Source: an uncultured Acetatifactor sp. (GTDB lineage: Bacteria > Bacillota > Clostridia > Lachnospirales > Lachnospiraceae). From it: a stretch of 64,000 nucleotides of DNA. A program made the position numbers and the translations under genes. Below the pieces are notes generated by a model that did not search any database, had not been told where the DNA came from, and saw nothing but the letters and a program-made list of their open reading frames with translations. Of the stretch, positions 19,392 to 28,800 are shown one piece after another (within the stretch, counting starts at the first letter, position 1; each line of letters starts with the position of its first letter). The DNA is taken from assembly GCA_947594835.1 (NCBI GenBank), contig CANQEH010000011.1:18865-82864 (forward strand). The letters run 5' to 3'.

Positions 19392-20412
19392 CTGCCGCTC
19401 CTTTTTCTGAAGGTTCTTTTGTCTTCTCCCGTTTCCTGGCAGCTCTCCTTTTGCGCAGCCGCAGAAGCACAAAGGCCAAAACGGCAATTCCTGCGGCCCA
19501 CAGGATCAGGTAGGGAAGGTGCACTGTAAGCCAGACGGCAAAGTCCACCGCGCCCTGTCCGATGTCCTGCAGGCTCTGCGCGAATCCGTCCCGGATCCGC
19601 TCCCAGACAGTCTGCTCTGCCACAGGGGTCAGCTCCTTTACCTCCCCCACATTCAGATAGACAGTGCTGTAATCCACCTGGTTTTCCATGGCGCGCAGCG
19701 AGGACTCCATGCTCTCTAACTGATAGCGGACCTCGGAAAGCCGCTCCTCGATGGCGATGATATCCTCTATGCTCTGGGCCTGTTCCAGGAGGACGAGCAG
19801 CCTCTCCTGCTCCGTGCGCAGGGCATCCCTGCGGCTCTCCATATCCACATAGCGCAGCGTCACGTCTTCCACATTGTCGCTGCGGCTTGTCACATTGCCG
19901 ATGCCGGACACCCGTTCCAGAAAACTGTCCAGCTTCTCCTGGGGGATCCTCAGCACCAGGGTGGCATAACGCTCCTGGCTGTACGGGCTGTAAGGGCTGC
20001 CGTTATAGCTGTCCCTGCGCTCTATGTAGCCGTCCCGCTCCTGTACTTCCGCCTCTAAAGCGTCCAGAAAGCTGTCGTACTCTTTCGTCTCCACCTCCAG
20101 GTTCACCGTGCGGATGAGCTTCCTCTGCCCTGCGGCTTTTACTGCGCTCTCCTGAGCAGGCTCATAAGTCTCCTCAGCCATCCCCCCGGCGTCCAGGCCT
20201 TCCCCGGCTTCATAGAAGGAAGCCTGGTCTTCCACGCCGTACTTCTCATCGTACGCAGCTGTCTCCGCAATGGCATCCGCCATAGGCGCAAGCCCCACGC
20301 TGTATCCGTTTTGCGCAGCCGCCGCGTCAGAGGCTTTCCCGCACCCGGTGAAAAGAAGCGCCGCGCAAAGGCCCGCCAGGGCCGCTCTCCACTCACGTTT
20401 TCCCTTTTTCAT
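19369..20412 (-). CDS. DUF4349-family lipoprotein
   Basis: A 347-residue exported protein. The N-terminus has a basic start, a hydrophobic core and the lipobox LFTGC, so it is lipid-anchored. The middle (RKLIRTVNLEVETKEYDSFL; GNVTSRSDNVEDVT) and a long coiled-coil (about residues 205-265, containing SIEDIIAIEERLSEVRYQLE) fit DUF4349. A transmembrane helix near residues 310-330 and a basic tail follow. The ATG at 20412 has GAGGAGG seven bases upstream. The role of DUF4349 is not established. It overlaps era, so it probably forms part of that operon. Confidence 0.85.
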   Translation of the reverse strand: MKKGKREWRAALAGLCAALLFTGCGKASDAAAAQNGYSVGLAPMADAIAETAAYDEKYGVEDQASFYEAGEGLDAGGMAEETYEPAQESAVKAAGQRKLIRTVNLEVETKEYDSFLDALEAEVQERDGYIERRDSYNGSPYSPYSQERYATLVLRIPQEKLDSFLERVSGIGNVTSRSDNVEDVTLRYVDMESRRDALRTEQERLLVLLEQAQSIEDIIAIEERLSEVRYQLESMESSLRAMENQVDYSTVYLNVGEVKELTPVAEQTVWERIRDGFAQSLQDIGQGAVDFAVWLTVHLPYLILWAAGIAVLAFVLLRLRKRRAARKREKTKEPSEKGAADDGKTNL

Positions 20413-20473
20413 TTTCCATCCTCCTCTCATCCTGCCGCTTCAAAAGCTCCTATACCCTTATAGACGGCTTCGG

Positions 20474-23395
20474 TCAGAAAAGGTTCTCCATCCTGTCAAA
20501 TAATTTTTTCTCCCGCTTTAACTTCTGCGCGTTTCCCACCACGCAGAGACAGCCATCCTCCAAAAAAGCGTCCACATAAGCGGCCAGGCTGCGGATCTTC
20601 TCCGGGTCCGCCGCAAGCACCTCGTCCCGCTCTCTCTGCAGCTGCTCGTCCGTCACGCCCATCATATAGGCAGAGAGGGCACGGAGCCCCTTTGCCGCAG
20701 GCGTCAGAGGAGCGTCCATCCCGCTGATGGCGCCCAGGATATACTGGGTCATCACCCGCTCGTCAGCCTGGAAATCCCGCACGAAATCCGCCGCCTGTCC
20801 ATAGACCTCCAGAGTCTTTCCAAGGTTGGGATCCTCATAGGAGGCAAAATAGCTGTCACCGCTTCTGCCGAACCCGCAGGCACAGCCGTAGGCGCCGCCC
20901 CGCACTCTCACGTTCACCCACAGATACTCATATTCCAGCATCACCCTTAAGACCTTCAGCTCGCCTCTGTAAGGCAGGCCTTTCTTCAGAAAATTCCCGG
21001 CCTGGCACACATACTGCACCTGGGCAGAGGTCAGGAAGCCTTCCCGCGTGCAGGAAAAGGACGGCTCATAAAAAGTCCTTTCCACAGGCTCCGTGTAAAG
21101 CTTCGCCTTCAGACGGCCCACAGGCCCTTCCAGCCCGGCGAAGGCAGCCTTCTCCCCCACAAAATCCACCATCAGGTTCTCCGGCCGGAAGATCATACGG
21201 CTCAAGGCCTTTAAATTCTCAACGATCTGCTCTTTCCGGCTTTCAAATTCCGCCGCGTCCCGGGCGATCTCCCGGTAAAACGCAATTCCGGTGACGGCCT
21301 CGCTCACCGCGCCGGGGACGCTTGTGTAAGCGCCGGCCCTGCCCATAGCCACCACAGCCCCTCTGGCGGCCATCTGATCCTGCATCTGGCTTCTTCCCTC
21401 CTCCAGGATCTCCTTCAGGCGCTTGGTATCCTCAAAGTCGCTGGTCAGGAGCACCTCCTCCAGCAGCTCCACCGCCTTGCCCAGATAGGGGGACAGCGCC
21501 TTTGCCTTCACTTCCAGTGTCAGCGTATACCCGTCCGGGTCGTCCGCCCGGCCGTACACGTTGTTTACCGCCGACATCCCGCCTGTATAGAGATTGATCT
21601 CGTTAAACAGATCCCCGTAGGTATAATGCCGGGTGTTTAACAGAAACAGGCAGCCCTTTAAAAGCCCCATATAGGGATAGTATTTCCCGGGAATGTCCCT
21701 GCACTGAAAGATCAGCCGCAGATAGCCGACGCCGTTGGTCTCCAGATTGTGGTAAAGAGCCGGTGTGCCCTGCAGGCTGGTCTTTTCATACACCAGCTTC
21801 TCCGCCTCCGCCTTGATGTCTTCCCGGGAAAGCATGGGGATTTTGGCAAGCTCTTCCGGGTCATCCGGCGTATCCCGGAACCGGTTTAGGTCCGCAAAAG
21901 TGCGGCGGATCTCCTGCAGTTTTTCCTCATCCATGTCCCGCTTCTTCTGGGCCAGCGCCTCCCGAAGCGCCTCCTCCCTGCGCTCTAAAAGCCCCTCCAC
22001 AGGCTTTAACACCACAAAGGAAGCGTGGGTATTTTCCAGGAAATAACGCTTTAACAGCCCCTCGAAATATCCCTGCTCCACCTTTTCCCGCAGGAACCCA
22101 AAAACGGCGTTCTCCTCCAGATGCCAAAAAGGCCTGCTCTCGTCATACAGCCAGCTGTCCAGCATCTGGATGCCGAACATCAGCCCTTTCGGCGTAGATC
22201 CAAAGTCCGCCTCCCGGTATTTAAACTCATAGAAATTGATGCCCGCAAGCAGCGCCTTTTTGTCCAGCCCGCCCTCTGCAAGCTGCGCAAGCACCTGCTT
22301 TACCACCTCCAGAAACTCCTGCTGTCTGTCAGACTCCACGCCCTTTGCGATCACGGAAAAGACCGGCTGCCTGATGCTTCTGTCATAGCTGCTGTGCACG
22401 TCCTTGCCAAGCCCCCTGTCCACCAGCGCCTGCTTTAAGGGTGCGCCGGGGGCAGAGCAAAGGGCATAGTCCAGAACCTGCATCGCCACATAAAGCTCTC
22501 TGTCCAGGCTGTCCGCCACCGACAGGTTGTAGGCAAAAAATGTGTTGTCCGCCACGTCCTCGCCGGGATTGATGGGAAACTCCCGCACCCGCTCTACCGG
22601 CTCTTGAAAAGCCGGCTCCAGCTCCACCTGGGAATCCACGGGGAGCGCATCAAAATGGGCAAGGTACTCCCTGTCGATCCACTCCAGCTTCTGCGCCATA
22701 TCCATATCCCCGTAGAGATAGAGATAGCTGTTGGAGGGGTGATAATAAGTCCTGTGAAACAAAAGGAACTGCTCATAGGTCAGTTCCGGGATCACCTCCG
22801 GATCCCCGCCGGACTCATAGCCGTAGGTTGTATGGGGATAAAGGGAATTCATGATCTCCCGATCCAGCACATCCTCCGGGGAGGAGTAAGCGCCCTTCAT
22901 CTCGTTGTACACCACACCGTTATAGGTCAGTTCGCCGGTTTCTTCGTCCAGTTCATAGTGCCAGCCCTCCTGGCGGAAGATGGCCTCGTTTTCATATATC
23001 CTGGGATAAAACACGGCGTCCAGATACACATGGATCAGATTCTGGAAATCCTTGTCGTTGCAGCTTGCAACAGGATACAGGGTCTTATCCGGGTAGGTGA
23101 TGGCATTTAAGAACGTATTTAAGGATCCCTTCAGCAATTCTATGAAGGGATCCTTTACCGGGAAATCCCTGGAACCGCACAGCACGGAGTGCTCCAGAAT
23201 GTGCGCCACCCCGGTGGAATCCTTGGGCGGGGTGCGGAATCCGATATAAAACACTTTATTTTCGTCGTTGTTTGACAGAAGCGCCACCCGGGCGCCTGTC
23301 TTTTTATGGCGGCACAGATACCCCACGCTCCCGATGTCGGGCAGCTCCCTTTTTTCCAATACCTCGTAAGCCGATACTTCTTCGATCTGTTTCAT
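20474..23395 (-). CDS. M16C zinc peptidase, presequence-protease-like
   Basis: A 973-residue member of the insulinase family. The inverted zinc motif HILEH is at residues 65-69, and VVYNEMKGAYSS supplies the distal glutamate. Size and the segments AHILEHSVLCGSRDFPVKDP and YPVASCNDKDFQNL match the PreP/M16C subfamily, in which two half-shells enclose peptides of roughly 10-70 residues. No signal peptide is seen, so it is probably a cytoplasmic oligopeptidase. The ATG follows AAAGGAG. It sits upstream of the DUF4349/era group on the same strand. Confidence 0.93.
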   Translation of the reverse strand: MKQIEEVSAYEVLEKRELPDIGSVGYLCRHKKTGARVALLSNNDENKVFYIGFRTPPKDSTGVAHILEHSVLCGSRDFPVKDPFIELLKGSLNTFLNAITYPDKTLYPVASCNDKDFQNLIHVYLDAVFYPRIYENEAIFRQEGWHYELDEETGELTYNGVVYNEMKGAYSSPEDVLDREIMNSLYPHTTYGYESGGDPEVIPELTYEQFLLFHRTYYHPSNSYLYLYGDMDMAQKLEWIDREYLAHFDALPVDSQVELEPAFQEPVERVREFPINPGEDVADNTFFAYNLSVADSLDRELYVAMQVLDYALCSAPGAPLKQALVDRGLGKDVHSSYDRSIRQPVFSVIAKGVESDRQQEFLEVVKQVLAQLAEGGLDKKALLAGINFYEFKYREADFGSTPKGLMFGIQMLDSWLYDESRPFWHLEENAVFGFLREKVEQGYFEGLLKRYFLENTHASFVVLKPVEGLLERREEALREALAQKKRDMDEEKLQEIRRTFADLNRFRDTPDDPEELAKIPMLSREDIKAEAEKLVYEKTSLQGTPALYHNLETNGVGYLRLIFQCRDIPGKYYPYMGLLKGCLFLLNTRHYTYGDLFNEINLYTGGMSAVNNVYGRADDPDGYTLTLEVKAKALSPYLGKAVELLEEVLLTSDFEDTKRLKEILEEGRSQMQDQMAARGAVVAMGRAGAYTSVPGAVSEAVTGIAFYREIARDAAEFESRKEQIVENLKALSRMIFRPENLMVDFVGEKAAFAGLEGPVGRLKAKLYTEPVERTFYEPSFSCTREGFLTSAQVQYVCQAGNFLKKGLPYRGELKVLRVMLEYEYLWVNVRVRGGAYGCACGFGRSGDSYFASYEDPNLGKTLEVYGQAADFVRDFQADERVMTQYILGAISGMDAPLTPAAKGLRALSAYMMGVTDEQLQRERDEVLAADPEKIRSLAAYVDAFLEDGCLCVVGNAQKLKREKKLFDRMENLF

Positions 23396-23456
23396 CGTCT
23401 CCTTTTCCTTCCCGACAAACGGCTGCTGCCCTCTGCACGCGCCGTCAGTCTTCCCC

Positions 23457-23879
23457 TTACAGCGCCGAGAGGGCCAGCTTGCTCACGGACAATTCCTGTA
23501 TGACCATCCCCATCCGCTCCTTTTCCCCGGGCGGGATCGCCGTCAGCTGGTCAATGCTCATCTGTCTCGTCACATACTCCCGCTTCTGTCTGCCAAACAA
23601 GCCCTTCTTTTCCTGAAGGACGCTGACCCGGACGCGGGCCTTGATGCGCTGGTAAATCTTTACCGCAAAGCTCTCCGGCGTAAGATAATACAGGTGGCTT
23701 TCCAGGGTGTCCTGGCCGTCCGCCTCCGGCAGGATATATCGTTCCACGATCAGGCGGAATTTAAACAGGACGTCGTCCTCGTCCAAAAACTCCGCCAGGG
23801 TATATTTGCAGCCCACATAGACCCGGCTCACATCCTGTATGCAGTATTTGTAATCCTCATAGACGGTCTTTTGCATCAT
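23457..23879 (-). CDS. Unknown 140-residue protein overlapping a sigma-like gene
   Basis: I do not recognise this protein. It has 140 residues, is mixed alpha/beta (YKYCIQDVSRVYVGCKYTLA; LESHLYYLTPESFAVKIYQR), with a basic stretch around LFGRQKREYVTRQMS. The true start is probably one of two adjacent ATGs at 23879/23876, preceded by GAGGAC; a longer frame to 23933 lies wholly inside the upstream gene. It overlaps the sigma-like gene by about 23 bp, which suggests coupled translation and a shared role. No function is assigned. Confidence 0.65.
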   Translation of the reverse strand: MMQKTVYEDYKYCIQDVSRVYVGCKYTLAEFLDEDDVLFKFRLIVERYILPEADGQDTLESHLYYLTPESFAVKIYQRIKARVRVSVLQEKKGLFGRQKREYVTRQMSIDQLTAIPPGEKERMGMVIQELSVSKLALSAL

Positions 23880-24606
23880 CGATGTCCTCGATCTGGAAGC
23901 CGCTGGCCCGCAGGGCGTCCAGAATACTGTCATAGGAAAGTCCCTTCTCTTCCGCCAGCTCCTGGGGCGTCACCTTCCTGCCCCACTCCTTCGCCAGTTC
24001 CCTGGCCTTTTCCGCCACCCGGTTCACTTTCCGCTCCAATTTTGCGTCTGTCTGACGGTTCTGGGCCGCCTCGGCGATACAGGCCTCCATGGCGTCCATG
24101 ACCAGCCTCGTCAGCATCCCCGGCGCATCCTCTGGATCCTCCAGGCTTCCCAGCCCCTCGACCCCCATCGCCAGGGCCAGGTTTCCCTCCCCGATCAGAT
24201 CCTCCAACAGCACGCCCTGTCCGGCGTAGAGCCGGGCGATGTCCGCCACGTCCCCCAGATACGCCTCCACCAGACTCTGTCTGGCAAGGGCTTCTCCCGC
24301 CATCGCCGACAGGATCATGGCCTTGCGCTGCCCGTCCGCCGGTCTTGCAAGGCCGGAAACCGCCTCCAGATATTCCGCCAGGTAATCCTGCTCCTGCCCG
24401 GAGAGATGCTCCTCGGGATCCGGCGGCGTTCCCAGGCCGATGTGGTGTTTTTCCAGATAGTCGTATACCAGCTCTAACTGTTCCTGGGTCAGCCCAAGCT
24501 CTGCAAACGCTTCCTCTATCTGCTTTTTTTCAATGCAGTTTTCCTGCTCCTTCGCCAGCCGCCGTACCTTTTCCAGCGTCTGGGCAAATTTTAACTCCCG
24601 GTCCAT
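23857..24606 (-). CDS. Sigma-70-like protein lacking promoter-recognition parts
   Basis: A 249-residue protein with segments like a primary sigma factor: a region-1-like helix pair (IEEAFAELGLTQEQLELVYD), a region-2-like core contact segment (LVEAYLGDVADIARLYAGQG with LLEDLIGEGNLALAMGVEGL) and a region-3-like segment (ELAKEWGRKVTPQELAEEKG). The aromatic 2.3/2.4 helix that melts and reads the -10 element is replaced by a short unrelated stretch, and there is no region 4. It might bind RNA polymerase without directing it to promoters. The ATG at 24606 follows AAGGAG. Related proteins are, as far as I recall, annotated only as sigma-like in Clostridia. Confidence 0.7.
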   Translation of the reverse strand: MDRELKFAQTLEKVRRLAKEQENCIEKKQIEEAFAELGLTQEQLELVYDYLEKHHIGLGTPPDPEEHLSGQEQDYLAEYLEAVSGLARPADGQRKAMILSAMAGEALARQSLVEAYLGDVADIARLYAGQGVLLEDLIGEGNLALAMGVEGLGSLEDPEDAPGMLTRLVMDAMEACIAEAAQNRQTDAKLERKVNRVAEKARELAKEWGRKVTPQELAEEKGLSYDSILDALRASGFQIEDIDDAKDRL

Positions 24607-24687
24607 AGGATTCTCCTTATCCGCAACAGCCCCTCCCCCATCCTGCAAGTGACGCCCGGACGCCGCCAAGACTGTCTCCTTGTGTCC

Positions 24688-25536
24688 CTACTTCACATGG
24701 GTGTGGGTGAACAGATGGTGCTGGCAGTACTCATAATTGCCGTTGCACTTGGTACAGAACCGGAACTCCAGATCCGGGTCGTCCTGATCCGTCATGCCGC
24801 AGACGGCGCATTTGTGCTTGGTAATGCCGGGATTTCTCCGCAGATCCTGGCGGAATTCCGCCCGCCGTTTGATCTGCTTGGGCCTCAGATGCATATGGTT
24901 TTTGCTCTGCCAGAAAAAGAGCAGCGCGTTGAGCAGGGAAGCGGCGATGGCCGCCACCAGAAACCAGAGCTTCCACTGGACGGCCTGCAGCATCTCGAAG
25001 GCAAGCATCACCCCGTAGATGATGCCAAGCCATTTCACCTTCACCGGGATCACAAACATCAAAAGCACCTGATTGTTGGGGAAGGTAAAGGCATAGGCCA
25101 AAAAGATGGACATATTCACATAGTAAGTGCTGTAAAAGCTTGCGCCCCACTGGAACATCAGAGGAGAGACGTCCGGCACGGCCAGATAATAGATGCCCAT
25201 GCTTAAGAAGGCTCCCAGCACCGTGAGCAGGATGCCGGAGAAAATGTACACGTTGTAACGCCAGGTGCCCCAGACGCGCTCCAGCGTCGTGCCCAGGCTG
25301 AAATAAAAAAACAGCATGATGATGGTGAAGAGGTCAAAGGAACCGGGAGGAGCGATGAGCCAGGTCACAAGACGCCATACCTGCCCGTGGAGGATGGCGT
25401 AGGTGTCCAGATTCAGATACCCCATGACACCCGGCGCAAAAAGCGTCAGCACATATCCCGCCACATAACACATGATCAGTACCAGGGTCAGATTCGGAAT
25501 CGCAAATCTTCCAAATTTCTTTTCCCACTTACTCAT
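24688..25536 (-). CDS. Rhomboid-fold membrane protein with zinc ribbon, probably non-catalytic
   Basis: A 282-residue protein with about six membrane helices, including the rhomboid-like GQVWRLVTWLIAPPG. The catalytic GxSG serine motif is not visible; QWGASFYSTYY stands near its place. A cytosolic tail carries a zinc-ribbon-like set, CAVCG, CTKCN and CQHH. It may be a pseudoprotease that binds membrane proteins. GGATATGGAAGGAT precedes the ATG. It is divergent from the activase gene, with a promoter candidate at 25618-25646. Family placement is moderate. Confidence 0.6.
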   Translation of the reverse strand: MSKWEKKFGRFAIPNLTLVLIMCYVAGYVLTLFAPGVMGYLNLDTYAILHGQVWRLVTWLIAPPGSFDLFTIIMLFFYFSLGTTLERVWGTWRYNVYIFSGILLTVLGAFLSMGIYYLAVPDVSPLMFQWGASFYSTYYVNMSIFLAYAFTFPNNQVLLMFVIPVKVKWLGIIYGVMLAFEMLQAVQWKLWFLVAAIAASLLNALLFFWQSKNHMHLRPKQIKRRAEFRQDLRRNPGITKHKCAVCGMTDQDDPDLEFRFCTKCNGNYEYCQHHLFTHTHVK

Positions 25537-25617
25537 ATCCTTCCATATCCTTTCATTTTACAAAACTTTTTCGTCCCCGTCCGGGACAAAGGCATGAAAT
25601 ATTTTTCGCGCGAATAC

Positions 25618-25646
25618 ATTTTATCATCATCCCCCACATAAGTAAA
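25618..25646 (-). promoter_or_regulatory. Candidate promoter of the rhomboid-like gene
   Basis: On the minus strand TTTACT (25641-25646), a 17-bp spacer and TAAAAT (25618-25623) form a moderate sigma-A promoter about 80 bp upstream of the start codon. Confidence 0.5.
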
Positions 25647-25709
25647 CCAAGCATTTTTTATTTTATAAATTTTACAGGAATTTCATAAATTTTTCCTGCC
25701 CTTTCGTAT

Positions 25710-25738
25710 TTGCATTTTGGCAGTATGTGTACTATAAT
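25710..25738 (+). promoter_or_regulatory. Candidate promoter of the activase gene
   Basis: TTGCAT (25710-25715), a 17-bp spacer and TATAAT (25733-25738). It gives a leader of about 95 bases before the ATG at 25841. Confidence 0.7.
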
Positions 25739-25769
25739 AACCTCGTGTGTCACAATTTGTCGAAGCAGA

Positions 25770-25790
25770 GCCTGCCCGCTTTGGGCAGGC
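25770..25790 (+). other. Leader hairpin of the activase gene
   Basis: A perfect 8-bp GC-rich stem (GCCTGCCC with GGGCAGGC, loop GCTTT) lies in the 5' leader, about 50 bases before the start codon. No T tract follows, so it is not a terminator; it may stabilise the message or be a regulatory site. Confidence 0.5.
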
Positions 25791-25840
25791 TGCACAAGGG
25801 ATATGCCTTTGAATCATTGCATAGGAAGGATGTATATTAC

Positions 25841-28800
25841 ATGATGACAACCAAAACCGCTTCGCTTGGCATTGACATCGGATCCACCACTGTCAAGATC
25901 GCGATTCTGGACGCAGACAACCAGATCCTATTTTCCGATTATGAACGCCATTATGCCAACATCCGGGAGACCTTGTCCTCCCTGTTGGAGAAAGCCTGCC
26001 AGAAACTGGGCAACATGACGCTCTGCCCCATGATCACTGGCTCCGGCGGGCTGACGCTGGCCAACCATCTCAAGGTGCCCTTCACCCAGGAGGTCATCGC
26101 CGTGGCCACCTCCTTAAAAGAACTGGCCCCCCTGACGGACGTGGCCATCGAGTTAGGCGGCGAGGACGCCAAAATCATCTACTTTGAGGGCGGTAATGTG
26201 GAGCAGCGCATGAACGGCATCTGCGCCGGAGGCACCGGCTCCTTTATCGACCAGATGGCGTCCCTTCTCCAGACGGACGCCGCCGGCTTAAACGAATATG
26301 CCAGATATTACAAATCCCTCTACAGCATCGCCGCCCGCTGCGGCGTGTTTGCCAAGACGGATATCCAGCCCCTGATCAACGAAGGCGCCACCAAGGAAGA
26401 CCTGGCGGCCTCCATCTTCCAGGCCGTGGTCAACCAGACCATCTCCGGCCTGGCCTGCGGCAAGCCCATCCGGGGCCACGTGGCTTTCCTGGGCGGGCCG
26501 CTGCACTTTTTGTCCGAGCTGAAAGCGGCCTTCATCCGCACGCTGAAGCTGGATCAGGAACACATCATCGACACAGACAATTCCCACCTGTTTGCGGCCA
26601 TCGGCTCCGCGCTGAACGCAGACAGGTCTGTCTCCTATACCCTGGAGGAAATGATGGACAAATTGTCCGGCGACCTCCACATGGCCTTCGAGGTGGAGCG
26701 CATGGAGCCCCTCTTTGCGGACAAGGAGGAGTATGAGTCCTTCCGCACCCGCCACAGGCAGCATCATGTGCGGACCCGGGATCTTGCCACCTACCGCGGG
26801 AATGCCTTTCTGGGGATCGACGCCGGATCTACCACCACCAAGGTGGCCCTGGTGGGGGACGACGGCTCCCTGCTCTACTCCTTTTACAGCGGAAACGACG
26901 GAAGCCCCTTAAAGACCGCCATACGCTCCTTAAAGGAAATCTATGAACAGCTGCCGGAGGACGTACACATCACCCGCTCCTGTTCCACCGGCTACGGCGA
27001 GGCGCTGATGAAGGCTGCCTTTCTCTTAGACGACGGCGAAGTGGAGACCGTAGCCCACTACCGGGCGGCTGCTTTCTTCAACCCGGAGGTGGACTGCATC
27101 CTGGACATTGGCGGCCAGGACATGAAATGTATCAAGATCAAAAACCAGACCGTGGACAGCGTGCTCTTAAACGAGGCCTGCTCCTCCGGCTGCGGCTCCT
27201 TTATCGAGACCTTTGCCAAATCCTTAAACTACGACGTCCACGACTTTGCCCAGGCGGCGCTGTTTGCGGAGCATCCCATCGATCTGGGCACCCGCTGCAC
27301 GGTGTTTATGAATTCCAAGGTCAAGCAGGCCCAGAAGGAAGGCGCCAGCGTGCCGGATATCTCCGCCGGACTGGCCTATTCCGTCATCAAAAACGCGCTG
27401 TTTAAGGTGATCAAGGTCTCCGACGCCTCGGAGCTTGGAAAAAATATCGTGGTGCAGGGCGGCACCTTTTACAATGACGCCGTTCTGCGCAGCTTTGAAA
27501 AGATCGCGGGCTGCCAGGCCATCCGCCCGGACATTGCCGGCATCATGGGCGCTTTCGGCGCTGCGCTGATCGCCAGGGAGCGCTATGAGATGGGCAGCCA
27601 GACCACGATGCTTCCCTATGACAAGATCTGTTCCCTGCAGTACGAGACCAGCATGGCAAAGTGCAAGGGCTGTACCAACAGCTGCCGCCTGACCATCAAC
27701 AAGTTCTCCGGCGGCCGCCAGTTTATCTCCGGGAACCGCTGTGAGCGGGGCATCGGCGGACAAAAGAATCCCAACCATATGCCCAACCTGTTTGAGTACA
27801 AGCAAAAACGCCTGTTCTCTTACTCTCCCCTGGAGCCGGATCAGGCCCCCCGGGGCACGGTGGGAATCCCCCGGGTGTTAAATATGTACGAGGATTATCC
27901 CTTCTGGCACATTTTTTTCACCAGGCTGGGATACCGGGTGGTGCTCTCCCCCAGCTCCAACCGCAAGATCTACGAGCTGGGCATCGAGTCCATCCCCAGC
28001 GAATCCGAGTGTTACCCCGCCAAGCTGGCCCACGGCCATGTGATGTGGCTCATCCGGCAGGGCGTGGATTTTGTCTTCTACCCGGCCCTGTTCTATGAGC
28101 GCAACGAGGTGCCCGAGGCAAACAACCACTACAACTGCCCCATTGTCACCTCCTACTCGGAGAACATCAAAAACAACGTGGAAGAGATCGGGAGCGGCCA
28201 GGTCCGCCTGCGCAATCCCTTTATGTCCTTCCGTGACCCGGAAACCATCGCCCAGGCCCTGTGCCGGGAATTTTCCGAGCTGCCCGCCCAGGAGGTGCAG
28301 GAGGCGGTGCAGGCCGGCTGGGAGGAATTAAACGCGGTGCGCCGGGACGTGCAGAAAAAAGGCGAGGAAGTCCTGGAGACATTAAAGCGCACCGGCAAGC
28401 GGGGCATCGTGCTGGCCGGAAGGCCTTACCATGTGGATCCGGAGATCAACCACGGCATCCCGGAGCTGATCACCTCCTTCGGCCTGGCTGTGCTGACGGA
28501 GGACGCTGTGTCCCATCTTGGCGTGCCGGAGCGGCCTCTCATCGTGTCGGATCAGTGGATGTACCACTCCCGGCTCTACGCCGCCGCAAGCTTTGTCAGG
28601 ACGGTGGACTATCTGGATCTGATCCAGCTCAATTCCTTCGGCTGCGGCCTGGACGCCGTGACCACGGATCAGGTAAACGATATTCTTTCCGAATCCGGCA
28701 AGATTTATACCTGTTTAAAGATCGACGAGGTAAACAACCTGGGCGCCGCCCGGATCCGCATCCGCTCCCTGCTCTCCGCCATCCAGGTGCGGGAGCAGAG

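Larger units (their letters stand above)
25537..25840. other. Divergent intergenic region
   Basis: This gap holds the promoters of the two divergent genes and the leader of the activase gene. Apart from those elements and a small hairpin (GTCCCCGTCCGGGAC, 25573-25587) I see nothing that looks like a gene; an open frame starting at 25727 overlaps the predicted promoter and is not a credible start. Confidence 0.6.

Noticed and set aside
25727..25840. N-terminal extension of the activase from the ATG at 25727
   Set aside because: It would start upstream of the -10 TATAAT and pass through the leader hairpin; the start at 25841 has AGGAAGGA and begins just before the conserved ATPase domain.
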